This document shows positions 11,080 through 21,875 of a stretch of DNA of 64,000 nucleotides, piece after piece (positions within the stretch are counted from its first letter, which is position 1; every line of letters starts with the position of its first letter). Location of the stretch: NCBI GenBank assembly GCA_016630905.1, contig WBMQ01000007.1, forward strand, positions 1-64,000. Reading direction: 5' to 3'. The notes beneath the pieces are model-generated. The model saw nothing but the letters and a program-made list of their open reading frames with translations. It was not told where the DNA came from and did no database searches. This stretch comes from Capillidium heterosporum (Eukaryota; Entomophthoromycota; Entomophthoromycetes; Entomophthorales; Capillidiaceae). Made by a program: the position numbers and the translations under genes.

Positions 11080-13550
11080 ATGAGTCCCCTACTGAAGCTT
11101 GTCCAAAGAAGTTCCAAGCTAACTAAAATATCTTTACAGCAGCCGACTGGATACGTAAGCATTCTTTACATAGCATGTTTTTATAACTGCATTCATATTT
11201 AGTCAAGTCGAAACGCATCCTACTTGAACAAACTAAACAATGCATCGAATGTGCAGCTTAGAGGACTAAGTAAGTTTATTTTACAGTATAGATTTCTTAG
11301 TAGAATGTTGTACCTCCTAGGCATTTCCTCCAACTTAATAAAGAATATTAGATCGAAAAACTTGATCGATTCCAAATGTAATGCTCTATTGGCCTCGACT
11401 TCAAAAAATCCATTTAGATTCCTCCTCAACACCAACTTTTCAATTTCAAAGCACTATTCTACCAACCTCAAAGAAAATAGTGCATATATGAACACTGGTA
11501 GCTTTTATATCAAGTTCAAAGGTTTTTGGGGAGCTGCAGCTGTCTCAGCAGTAGTATTAGTTTCACTGATAACTGGAAACGCCATCTATTGTGAAGCCAA
11601 GCCTATAGCTGCTGTACCCAGTAGCACAATAGATAAAGTTTTAAAAGATAGAAAAGTAGCCATTGAAGCCAAAGGAAGCCCTGATTCCGACCAACCCCCA
11701 GCCTCTAAAGTAAAATTAGAAATAATATACGAGATAGTCTGCTCCCACTGGAAGATAACATTTATTACGGTTGCTAGCGCGATAGCTTCCACCTTAGTGG
11801 GCCTCAAAATTCCAATAGCCCTGGGATCTTTAGTTACAGTAATAAGTAGGTCGTTTGGCGGCGACCTTACTGGGTTGACAGTTGCCAACGAAATTATTAG
11901 CTCACTCAAGGCACCAGCTTTCGAAATTTTGATGCTGTTTGTAGCTCAGGCCGCGCTAATATCAACACACATAGGTTTAGTCACGCAACTGGGTGAGGAA
12001 CTGGGAAAGGACTTTAGAACCCGTCTATATGCGGCACTTTTGGCAACTGATCTGGCCCACTTTGACTCTTCAAGGTCGGGGGAAGTCATTGAAAAACTAT
12101 CCACCGATGTTGCTGACTTCAAGCACACCTTCAAGCAATGTATAACTCAGGTACAGTTTCTATAAATCTACTGTAACTCATTCCATCTTAGGGTGTACGT
12201 TGTATTACCGCCTTAGTTGGAACTGGGTTCCAACTCTACTCCATCTCACCGTTATTAACCGGCTATATGCTGATTTTGGTACCCGGTTTCTACCTAGGAC
12301 TTTACGGGTACGGACAGATCCTCAGAGCTTACCGCAACAAGGCTAGGAACCTAGAGTCGTCTGCGGCTGGTCTAGCACAGGAAATCATCTCGAACATCCG
12401 CACGGTTCGCGCTTTTGCAACGGAGGCAATCGAACTGGCCAGGTATGACAAGATTCTCAGCCAAGTGAGTTGGGCCAATTTGAGCTTTGGGTTCCACATG
12501 GGGGTCTTTAGAGGATTAATGACAGTCTCGGTAGGGTCCATCATTTTGCTAGTCCTCTATTTTGGCGGTGGGTTAGTTTTAGAGTCCAAGTTGGAACCGG
12601 GGAAGCTGATGACGTATTTGATCGCTTCACAGAACGCCCAGAAGTCTTTGGACAGCTTGGGGGCGCTTTTCGGTCAAGCTATTCGAGCTTTTGGATCTGG
12701 CAATAGACTCATCGAATTTTTGGCCACGCCACCGACTACGACGCTGAAACCATTGCAAGGGTTTGGTATAGTCCTTCACGATCTAAAGGGTGAGGTTGTA
12801 TTCAAAGACGTATGTTTCTCGTACAGTGAAGACAGAAAAAACACCGTAATCAACAATTTCAATTTGAGGATCCCTTCGGGGACATCAGCGGCACTATGCG
12901 GTGCTTCTGGCTCAGGCAAATCGACAATTGCCGCCCTTTTGGAACGATTCTACGAAATTAAAGATGGGTGTGGAGTCATTCTAATCGACGGCGTACCGTT
13001 GCACCAACTGGATCCCTACTGGCTACGCAAGGAGGTCATAGGCTACCTAAGCCAGGAGCCTACTTTGTTTGTCGGCACGATAGCCGAAAACATATGCTAC
13101 GGATCCAAGTACACTCCTAAAGATAGGCACAAAATTGAAGCAGCTGCCCAAGCTGCCAACGCTCACCTCTTTATCAATTCGTTTGCCCAAGGTTATGATA
13201 CTTTGGTAGGTGAGCGTGGAGTCTCGTTATCAGGCGGTCAAAAGCAGAGAATTGCCATTGCAAGAGCTATACTCAAGGACCCCAAGATTTTGATTCTTGA
13301 CGAAGCAACGTCAGCCTTAGACTCTAGGTCGGAAGCCAAGGTCCAACAAGCCCTCAGCAATTTGATGCAAGGGCGTACAACTCTAATAATCGCCCACCGC
13401 CTCTCCACCATCAAACACGCTGACAATATCGTCGTTATGGGTCCGGTTACCAGCAGTAATTCTAGTAACATTTTGGAGATGGGTACTCACGACGATTTAT
13501 TAGCTAAAAAGGGGGCCTACAACAGCTTGTTCAACAACTTTTCCATTTGA
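11080..13550 (+). CDS. Mitochondrial ABC half-transporter, ABCB8-like
   Basis: Three exons (11080-11154, 11203-12150, 12192-13550) give about 793 residues. The first 100 residues are basic, Ser-rich and lack acids, as in a mitochondrial presequence. A TMD follows with LAHFDSSRSGEVIEKLSTDVADFKHTFKQ, spliced exactly to GVRCITALVG. This pattern (FD..R.GE...L..DV..FK..FK...QG.R) recalls human ABCB8 (MITOSUR) more than ATM1. The NBD has Walker A GASGSGKST (about 578-586), Q-loop SQEP, signature LSGGQ (about 687-691), Walker B ILILDEATSALD and switch His IAHRLST, so ATPase activity should be intact. Likely an inner-membrane homodimer; the substrate is unknown. The ATG at 11080 is chosen because its 25-codon exon splices in frame. 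Confidence 0.92.
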
Positions 13551-14118
13551 GTTTACCTGATGACTTGGTTTAATAATATCCCTTTATGAAATTTATTAAA
13601 ATATAGTATATTCTTCATATCCCTTTGTTTATAAAAACTCTTTTGTAAGGCTTGTACTATATATTGATTAATTCAAGCACCATACTCTTTATCTATTTGC
13701 AAGTTTTAGCTGTCATCGATTTCCTCAGTTCTCATCCAACTTAGATAAAAACTATCAGTAAGGATATAACTCCAATTTAAGTTTCAACATTCAGTAGTCA
13801 CTCATGCTTTGGCAGGATATTACGGTAAAGTATAGCGTATAAGTAGATATAGTCTATTTCAAAAGGTGTATTCATCAAGTCCCGAATCAATTGTAGTGTA
13901 GCTATTTATATGAGCAATCTATAGTATGGTTCATTTAGAATTTCCAGTACATCTTTTCGAGATGGATTTTGGTTAGCATTACCAATTTGCCATTGTATTA
14001 GAGATAGCATATATGGTTGCGTATACTAACTACTTTGTTCAATTCCCCAAACTCTATAAATATATAACAAACGTTTTAAAACAAAGAATTTTATTCCAAG
14101 CAAATGTGCCTATCAAGC
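13551..14118. other. Intergenic spacer
   Basis: AT-rich spacer between convergent genes. No coding or RNA feature is seen. Confidence 0.5.
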
Positions 14119-14418
14119 CTACAACTTTGAACAATCTTCACCACAAGTCCACTTGTACTTATCACAGGCCCCAAACTTAGCATCCTTCCAACACATGAGG
14201 TAGCCATCCTTCTGAGTATGACACTCTTTCTTTTCCAACTTTAATGAAAGAGCAAAATCCAAGGCGTTTTGATCTTTAGTTTTCAAACAGGCATCTTTAC
14301 AGCTGAAGATACAGAAATCGTGGCCTTGGACGTGAACTTGATTGCGGAAGGAGCAAGCGGTGTCACAGGTGAGGACAATGGAAAGTAAAGTCGTGAGAAA
14401 GAGTAGGTTCTTGAGCAT
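14119..14418 (-). CDS. Small cysteine-rich secreted protein
   Basis: A 99-residue single-exon ORF starting MLKNLLFLTTLLSIVLTC, a good signal peptide cleaved around residue 18-21. Ten cysteines are at 18, 22, 36, 40, 44, 66, 76, 85, 92 and 96. Four C-x3-C spacings (18/22, 36/40, 40/44, 92/96) suggest disulfide-stapled helices. The rest is hydrophilic and lysine-rich. I recognise no family. Codon GC is clearly above the flanks, which supports a real gene. It could be an effector-like or defence-type extracellular peptide, but the sequence gives no direct functional clue. Confidence 0.72.
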   Translation of the reverse strand: MLKNLLFLTTLLSIVLTCDTACSFRNQVHVQGHDFCIFSCKDACLKTKDQNALDFALSLKLEKKECHTQKDGYLMCWKDAKFGACDKYKWTCGEDCSKL

Positions 14419-15333
14419 CTTGGTAAAAAACTTGGTAGTCTAGATATGATTTATGGTGTTTAGGAGTTTGTTCTATAGAATATAGTTACGACTATAATAG
14501 GTTGTCAGATATTGGTGGGATATAGATGTCTAAAGATGACCAAGAAAGAAGTTTTAAACAGAATATAACATTTATATAGTTTTCTACTTACCTAGGTGAC
14601 AAATTTTACCAAAGAATATCAAGTATCAGATCAAGATTATGATGATTAGATAGGTATGCTCTAATTATAGCTTTATATAGATGCAGCTCATCAACGCTAC
14701 CTTTTATATTTAAATAGAGTGGCTGCCTTATTAGGTTAATATAGACTTGCATCGTCCAAATTCAACTTTTGTTTTCGATTCTTATCTATTGACGTTGGGC
14801 CAAGGTAAATTTGGTTCCGTTTTGTTAAATGCTTTGATTCAAATTAGGACACAAGCCTATAATCGATGGCTATATGTTTGGTAACAAATGTACTTGAATA
14901 GCCAGCTGAATTAGAGCTTTTAGTTATGGGCAGTTTACATCGAAAGTCTGCTTAAATCCAACTTTGGTAAACTTTCCTTGCTAATTGTTTAGGTTTTGCC
15001 TTTATAAGTCTACAATATTTGCATGGTTTATTATATAGGTTGATAAATATCAATTCAACACTACTTGCACCATATACAAACAAAATATGTGGCTTAATGT
15101 TAAGAAATGTATAGCTCACTATAGATAAATGTAAATGAAATTCTAAAAGCCACAATGTATTTATGTTGGATATATTGCCATAGCTAAATTGTACTCCAAT
15201 TTGGACTTCTACCACCAATACATGAAAGCCACCGAAGCTTGAAACATCACCAAAATTGAAATTTGCTTTGATTCCCATCAAGCTTCAACTTTGTCACAAC
15301 TCAAGTCTCAAGAGCATAGTTCTCTTTACCCAT
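14419..15333. other. Intergenic region, divergent promoters
   Basis: Lies between the Cys-rich protein gene (-) and ALG9 (+). A 109-codon minus-strand ORF at 14952-15281 sits in low-GC sequence, lacks motifs and abuts the ALG9 start, so it is taken as chance. Confidence 0.45.
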
Positions 15334-17528
15334 ATGTTACGTAGGCATATCTTACCTCAACACAGGAGGGAGCATCAACTTTCAAGACAAAATTCAACTA
15401 GTTCACCAACCTCATCTTCCCAAGGTTCCAACTACAAAAAGGATGAAGATTTCGACCCTACTACTTCCGAGTCATTTATAGATAATTTGTAAAATGATTT
15501 TATTTAGTACAAGCATTTAAACTAATATCATCTATTTTAGTTTACTTACAAACACCTCTCAATTCCTTTTACTACTACTAGTTATACGTATAGCTGCAAC
15601 TTTACGTTCATTCCCTTTAGATTGCGATGAAACTTTCAACTATTTGGAACCTATCCACTTCCTACATCACAACTTTGGTTTAAAAACTTGGGAGTATGCA
15701 CCTCAGTTTTCGTTACGAACTTGGTCTTTCAACCTAATGTACCTTTCAGTGTTGAAAGGTCTTGAACTGTTTGGGTTTTCCAAGGTAAGTTAGTTTTTGT
15801 TTTGAACTTTTTTGACCAATGTTCTTATATAATGCATCAATCAGTACTGGCAGCTTTACGGTTTAAGGGTAGTGTTAGCAATAATAAGTAGCTTGTTGGA
15901 ATACAAGCTGATTTTAAAAGTACGCAAAGTGTTGGATATGGAAACTTCCACCACATTTTTACTGTTTTCGACATTTGGTACAGGGTTCCTGTTAGCAGTA
16001 CCGAGTAAGTCAACTCTTTCAACTTTATCTCTGAATATTAATTGCATTTTACAAAAGCAATATTGCCGTCGACTTTAGGTTTGTATGGTAGCATCTACCT
16101 TCTGACTTTGAGTTTACAACCGGAAAGTTTTACCTCGAAGCATACATGGTTCAAAGTGATGCTACTATTGGGATTTACTAGCTTGGTAGGCTGGCCCTTT
16201 GTAGTTTTGATCTTCGTACCTTATTTCTTGGAAGTTCTAGTTACCAACAGCACCAACTTGCAAGCCTTTTTTAAAACTGTAGGTAGTTTGGTGTACTACG
16301 GTTTGTTGGCGCTGCTCGTAGTTTTGGTAAGCCCATTTATCGATATTTCAATATATTTATAACCCTTGTTTTAAAAACTGTAGCCGCCCATCATTGCCAT
16401 AGATTGGTATTTTTACAAAAAGTTAACAATAGTTCCCTTCAACTTGATCTTCTATAACGTACTGGCTACTGATGCCACAACTGGACCAAACATCTTTGGC
16501 GTAGAGCCATTCAGTTACTACCTCAAGAATCTAAGCTTGAACTTTAACGTGGCCTTCCCTTTAAGCTTATTAGCTTTACCTTTACTCGTAAGTCCTTTGT
16601 TACCTTTTTTATTTACCCTAACGATGTTTTTGCTTTTTCTTTATAAATAGCTGATCATTCCAACCAGCTCCAAAAATACAGCTAATTCCTTTTTCATTTG
16701 GAAGACATTACCCTACTACTTATGGTTCTTTGTCTTTGCTATTCAACCACATAAGGAGGAGCGATTCTTATACATAATGTATCCCTACCTAATCTTTAAC
16801 GCCACGATATCCATGGAGCTTATACTACAATTTTTCAAAACGATAATGACAACCAAATTCAACCTTACGGTAACTCTTTTTAAACTACTATCCCTTATAC
16901 TTGAATTTTATTCCCTGTAGATCAAACTAACCGATAAGCTAAATCTCCTTTTAAAATTCTCAACACTTTCTATCTACGTTCTAATAAGCGTACTTCGATG
17001 GTGCACTGTAACCAGGTATTACTCGGAAACGAACGCGGTCTACCACTACTTAAGCCAGAACCACAAACCCATCGATTCCAAGCTTGAGACCAACGTATGT
17101 ACGGGCGACGACTGGTACCGATTTCCCTCCCACTATCTTTTGGACGACAACTTGAAATTGAAGTTCGTAAGAGCTGGCTTTGATGGATTATTACCCGACT
17201 ACTACAATATTGACGTACCAATTACCGTTGCAACTTCAACTGTACCTACCAACACCAACAACCATAATCGAAGCGTAAAAGATCGTTATGTAAGTTTAGT
17301 TTTGATTCTTCAATATACTAATTAAATTCTTTTGGGATATAGATCAGTATTGAAAGTTGTGACTACTACGTAGGTTTGGAAAATCCTAAACTGTACTTGA
17401 ACTTCCGACGGCTGTATTGTAAGGAGATCTTGGATTCGGAGCATACGTCGACTTTGGACCGTAGCCTATACCTACCTCACTTCTCCAAGCCTAGGTTCAA
17501 CAAGTTCTGTCTCTTCAAGAAAAAATGA
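15334..17528 (+). CDS. ALG9: ALG9-type alpha-1,2-mannosyltransferase
   Basis: A multi-exon ER membrane enzyme that adds alpha-1,2-mannoses to the lumenal dolichol-linked N-glycan precursor. Exon 1 is Ser/Thr-rich and splices from GATAATTT (intron 15490-15540) into LLTNTSQFLL. The GT22 signature follows as FPLDCDETFNYLEPIHFL and TWEYAPQFSLRTW, with the conserved acidic pair DE. Later exons give ILPSTLGLY, VGWPFVVLIFVPYFLE, PPIIAIDWYFYKKLTIVPFNLIFYNV, GPNIFGVEPFSYYLKNLSLNFN and PHKEERFLYIMYPY, all in ALG9 order. The hydrophilic C-terminus ends KFCLFKKK, a dilysine-like ER retention signal. An in-frame ATG at 15256 would add 26 residues; 15334 is preferred. Retained-intron frames reading to stops are artefacts of unspliced sequence. 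Intron edges are manual. Confidence 0.9.
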
Positions 17529-17863
17529 AGGCAATTGAAGCTGATGCCTTTCAATTAGAGTTTCAAATAAAAATTCCATTCATGAAGCAGGTATAGCTTA
17601 GGGTATAATTGCATTGCAAAGATAGTCCCCTTTCAAGAGCCTTTTTGATAGAATATTGTTGAGCAATATCTTGATTTTGACTTTCAAAATACTCGTACAA
17701 TGATGTTATATTTAAAAAGTCCAACTTTGAAACATAAATAAAAGCTGAACAGCAATTAATATACACCTTTAATAAAAAAGCGAGTTCCTCAATTTATAAA
17801 TACGAATGATAAGAAATGTCAGAATTCTTTAAAAAATTAGGATAAGTAAACTTACAATTGAAA
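17529..17863. other. Convergent spacer
   Basis: Short AT-rich sequence between the 3' ends of ALG9 (+) and the coiled-coil gene (-). Nothing recognised. Confidence 0.5.
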
Positions 17864-19576
17864 CTAGTAAGTGGTAGCTGACCTTTGATGGTTGGCTTTC
17901 ATCCTCATGCTTAGTCCCGGCTCTACGCCCATACTATCGACTAGTTTCAAAGCACGCAAGCTTTTATGGTACTCCATTTCGATCAAACTCCACTGTTTAG
18001 CCAACCGTTTCGCTCTAAAGATGGCAGACATGACGATGACACATCTTCTCAATCGAACAATAGGTCTGTTATTTGGGTTGGCATCAAGGCTCAAAGAGGA
18101 ATATTGAGGTATAGGTGATTCGGGCGACTTGAGGCTAAAACTGGTGACCAACTGCAAAGTTGAATTCTCAATCTCCTTCAATGACTCAATGCGCATGTCG
18201 AGGTACTGCTTCTGGAAGGCCAAGTCGGCTCTAAAGTTGCCTTCCCGCATCAACTTCATCTTCAAATACCGCAACTTGAACTTCAAGTTGAAGCAGATCT
18301 CCTTGTACGGCTTTGTGTAGGTGAAGAGGTTAGCACCATGGCTGCTACCTTCTTCGTTTATATCAGAGCGTGAGGAGGCAATGGAAGGTTGATAAGAGTG
18401 CGTACTCGATCTACGGAATTGGGAGTAGGTGCTGGAGGGTGAGGAAGGTACCGATATCGAAGTCATGTTGCTGAGATTTAAGCTGGGTGTGTTGTGGTAG
18501 GTGAAGGAGTCATTGCGTGACCTGGAGTGGAATTTACGATTGCTGCTGTTTGTGGGAGTGACCTGGCTAGATGAAATAGGCAACATATGCTCCGAACTGT
18601 TGTCCTGGGGGTCAAAAGTAACTTGGTGATTCCGCATACACTCCAATTTGAACTTTCTAAGCAACTCTTCCTGTAGCTTCAACTCCATCCTACAGCTTGA
18701 ATGCTCCTTACGTTCCAACTCCAGTTGGGTCAAAGTTTGGCTGAGTTTATCGCTATGGTAAGCTAGCTCTTCTTTTAGACTCTGACATTCTTCCTTTAGA
18801 TAGTGGTTGGTATTGTTAGTGAGGTCGAGGTCATAAAACAGAGCTTCTTTCTCCTGGTTGAATTTTTGAGTGAGTTGGCCTATCAAGTAAATTTCTTTGG
18901 GGTCGTTTTTACTAAGGTCAAAGTCGTCCATTTGGGAGTTATTGGCCAAGTGGGGCTGCAGTTTAGACAGCTCTACTTTCAAGCTGCCATTCTCGATCTT
19001 CAATTTGGTGTGCTCCAACTTCAACTCCTCAACTGCATTTAGCTTACCTTCACTCAAACTTCCTTCCGAATTTTCATCAGCATCAGCCTTCAACTTCTTG
19101 AAATTTGTAATCAACCCGTTAATTTCCTGCAAAGCCTTAGTCAGCTCCTCTTTAGTCTCAACCAACTTCGATCGTAAAGCTTCATTCTCCGTCTTGAGTT
19201 TGTAGTTCAACTTTTCCACCTCCATCAGTTGTGAATCTTTCGTATCGTTCATCAGCGATCCAAAAAGCCCATCGTATTTGGATATGCCATCGAAACTTTC
19301 ATTTAGTAATGAGTTAACTTGATTATTGAAGGATCCTGGCTCGGAGGGTTCGTAGTCCAAATTGGAGACTGAAGTATTCGATGAGAAGTTGGTCTTGTAG
19401 TACCTGCTGTCCTTACTCAATAGGTCCAAAGAAATGCTCATATGTTGAACCAATTCCTCCAACTCTTTGATCCTATACCTAGCTTCCTCCAATTTATTAT
19501 CTTCATTGTTTCCTGTAGTTGAACAATGGGAGTGGCGTCGGGTTGAAGGCGGTGCCGAGGCAGTCATGTGGTCCAT
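17864..19576 (-). CDS. Coiled-coil protein with a PACT-like C-terminus (spindle-pole/centrosomal candidate)
   Basis: A single-exon 570-residue protein. A short basic, Ser-rich head is followed by strong coiled coil (about 30-60 and 115-315; KLEEARYRIKELEELVQH, ELKLEHTKLKIENGSLKVEL). Residues 320-410 are a Ser/Thr-rich linker. The C-terminal part reads LKFKLRYLKMKLMREGNFR, ADLAFQKQYLDMRIESLKE, then LRRCVIVMSAIFRAKRLAKQW. That resembles the PACT domain of fungal Pcp1/PcpA pericentrin-like proteins (YL..K..RE..FR..L.FQKKYLL, then a basic-hydrophobic helix ending AR.W). PACT domains dock coiled-coil scaffolds and calmodulin at microtubule-organising centres. It is shorter than typical pericentrins. 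Coiled coil is certain; PACT assignment is by eye. Confidence 0.7.
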   Translation of the reverse strand: MDHMTASAPPSTRRHSHCSTTGNNEDNKLEEARYRIKELEELVQHMSISLDLLSKDSRYYKTNFSSNTSVSNLDYEPSEPGSFNNQVNSLLNESFDGISKYDGLFGSLMNDTKDSQLMEVEKLNYKLKTENEALRSKLVETKEELTKALQEINGLITNFKKLKADADENSEGSLSEGKLNAVEELKLEHTKLKIENGSLKVELSKLQPHLANNSQMDDFDLSKNDPKEIYLIGQLTQKFNQEKEALFYDLDLTNNTNHYLKEECQSLKEELAYHSDKLSQTLTQLELERKEHSSCRMELKLQEELLRKFKLECMRNHQVTFDPQDNSSEHMLPISSSQVTPTNSSNRKFHSRSRNDSFTYHNTPSLNLSNMTSISVPSSPSSTYSQFRRSSTHSYQPSIASSRSDINEEGSSHGANLFTYTKPYKEICFNLKFKLRYLKMKLMREGNFRADLAFQKQYLDMRIESLKEIENSTLQLVTSFSLKSPESPIPQYSSLSLDANPNNRPIVRLRRCVIVMSAIFRAKRLAKQWSLIEMEYHKSLRALKLVDSMGVEPGLSMRMKANHQRSATTY

Positions 19577-19908
19577 GTTAATAAGGTCGATTGGAGTGTA
19601 AATTAAAGGATGAACGATTAAAACGCGTAACTTTAACTACTTCACTACCAGAGGTTTCCTTTCAATTTTTAACAAATCACAATTGCTTTAACAATAAATC
19701 AACAAGGATTGATTTGGTAATTATCTTTGAAAATACAGTCGGCTTTTTGGTATGGGAAGAATCTAGTTATGTAGTGTTTCAACCTCTAAACAAGCTATCT
19801 ATATACATCAAGATAGCCAACTAAAACATATAGATGCTTACTGGTAATATTAAAAATTAAAGTTGTCTGTATAAACATTTAAAAATATTTTATTCTAAGC
19901 TACTTCAA
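19577..19908. other. Intergenic spacer
   Basis: AT-rich. It holds the promoter of the PACT-like gene and the 3' end of the Tom20-SET gene. A 77-codon plus-strand ORF here has no motif. Confidence 0.45.
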
Positions 19909-21875
19909 TTAATTCTTCTCTTCAACTTCGACGTCCTCACCGACCTGTACGAACTCCTGGGAAGAAGATAGGGAGGGCTGGCTACTCTCAACTTCACTGG
20001 ATTCCTTAAGGGCATCGGCATAGGACAAGTGGGACTCATCTTCCTGTTTCTGGGCGAGTTCGGCTTGGGATTCAGCTTCAGCTTGGGAGGTTTCGACGGC
20101 AACTACCTTATTGTCCTGGACATCCAATTGGGCGTCGGCAGTTTCCTCATTACCAACGACGGGGAAGTCGCGGTTCAAAGTTTCAACTTCAGCCTCAGTT
20201 GTCGATGTAGGTTTGGCTTCAGCCTCAATGACATCAGCCTCCTCTTCAACAGCTTTCTTCAAAATTTCGGCAAAGGATTTCTTGGGTTCCTCAGAATCCT
20301 GCAGGAGGGGGGCGGGGGCATCCTTGAAGTGGGCGATCTTGAGGACATCTCCCTTCTTGATGGCCTTCTTGGCGACTAAAGTCATAACGTGGTTGTGCTG
20401 CATGAACTCAGCGGTCACGTTGTCATCCTCATCATCGTGAACGAGGTAAGAAGAGAAGATGAACAATCCGTTGGCGGTACTGGGTTCGGAGTTAACCTTA
20501 CGGACCGACTCCTTGGAGTGCTTGCTGGGAACAGTGGTGGTGGTATCCTTCAGCGTCGAGAAGGCGAAGCAACCCTTGATGATCTTGGCCTTCATGCTCT
20601 TGTAGTATTCAATATCGACAACCTGCTCGATACCGGGGGTAATAGTACCCAGGTACTTTTGCAAGTTGTAGGTCTCGTTATTGAGTCGGGCTGCTGGGGT
20701 GGTGAGCTCATCGGGGAAGAAGCGCTCGATGTGTTGCATGTGGGTGTACTTGGGAGCGGGTGTACCGGAGGTCAAGGTAGCTTCGTGCTCGCGGAAGACA
20801 CGGAACAGGACCTTGGCCAACAAAGAGGGAACCTTTTCATTGGTGGAGTAGGTTTCGGTTAAGATCTTGACGGGGCTGAGGTCGGAGTCCTTGAGCTCAG
20901 GATACTGGATCTTGGATTTATCGTGGCACTCGGTGGAGCAGTAGACTGACTTTAGGTAGTTGAAGCTGGACTTGATTTGCTCCTCACCGTCGAGAATCTG
21001 CTTCATACAGAAACTACAGAAACCATTACCCTACTTATTGGTAAATAAACAAACTAAAAAATAATCGCCGTACCTCTAAGCTGGGTTCCAATACAGAGGA
21101 GATGGGAGTTTCGGTATAAATCTTTTCCAAAGGCTGGAAATCCTTGGCAGCGACTAGGTAGTGCTTTTTGATGGGGTTGGCGGGGTCAGCAGTCTGGTTG
21201 GGGACAACCTCGAACTGAACGTTCATCTCAGCAGGTGGGTATTCGGTGTAGTACTGCTGGAAGGCCTCCTGCTGGGCTTTAAGCTATACCTCAGTTAATC
21301 AAAAGTACAACAATACAAATACCTCAATGGAGAATAAACCAATGACAAGTTCGTAGCAAGGATGAGGAAGCATCTTCTCGGTCAATAGTACAAGCTCTAC
21401 TGGGTTGGGGCAGGCAAGGACAGCCTTAAAAATGTGACTAGCAGCCTCATCAAAGAACTTGGGTCCTATTTTGATACATGAATAAAACGCTAGTTTAAAG
21501 CTATTTACCTTTTTGGGCTAGAGCTTCACCTTCAGTCAAATGACGGAAGAGGTAGGCTTCACGCTCAGCGGGAGTATCGGGAGCGACATCCTTCTTGGCA
21601 TCGTTGTACATGGTGGCAAGTTTGGTGGCAGCCTCATTTACCAACTCCTGCTTTCTCTTCTCGTTAGCTACCTTGCTCTCTTCTTCAACCTCCTTCTTAG
21701 TTTTCTCTTCATGTAAAGTTAGTTTCACTTACAAAATAAAAATTCAAGTACTTATGCTTTTACGGAACTTTTTGTCGTTTCTACGTTTGTAGTCAAAGTA
21801 GACGGCGTAGCCAATACCGGTAATAGCAGTCAAGCAGACAGCCGATATGATGATGTTCTTGGTGGTAAGCTCCAT
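19909..21875 (-). CDS. Tom20-SET/MYND fusion protein (mitochondrial import receptor domain plus degenerate SET)
   Basis: About 600 residues from five or six exons. The start at 21875 gives MELTTKNIIISAVCLTAITG then IGYAVYFDYKRRNDKKFRK, the Tom20 N-terminal anchor and YFDYKRR motif. The next exon (21501-21728) has FRHLTEGEALAQKG, spliced to FFDEAASHIFKAVLACPNPVE and LPHPCYELVIGL, matching the Tom20 receptor helices. The frame then continues into EMNVQFEVVPNQT, HYLVAAKDFQPLEKIYTETP (SET N-part), FCSFC...VYCSTECHD (MYND-like) and GLFIFSSYLVHDDEDDN...LVAKKAIKKGDVLKIAHF (SET C-part). The canonical NHSCxPN is replaced by VHDDEDDN, so methyltransferase activity is doubtful. An acidic tail of about 110 residues follows. 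All joins keep frame; the junction after KFRK has alternative acceptors. Confidence 0.8.

Noticed and set aside
14952-15281. 109-codon minus-strand ORF upstream of ALG9
   Set aside because: Low-GC spacer composition, no motifs, and it overlaps the ALG9 promoter and 5' end.
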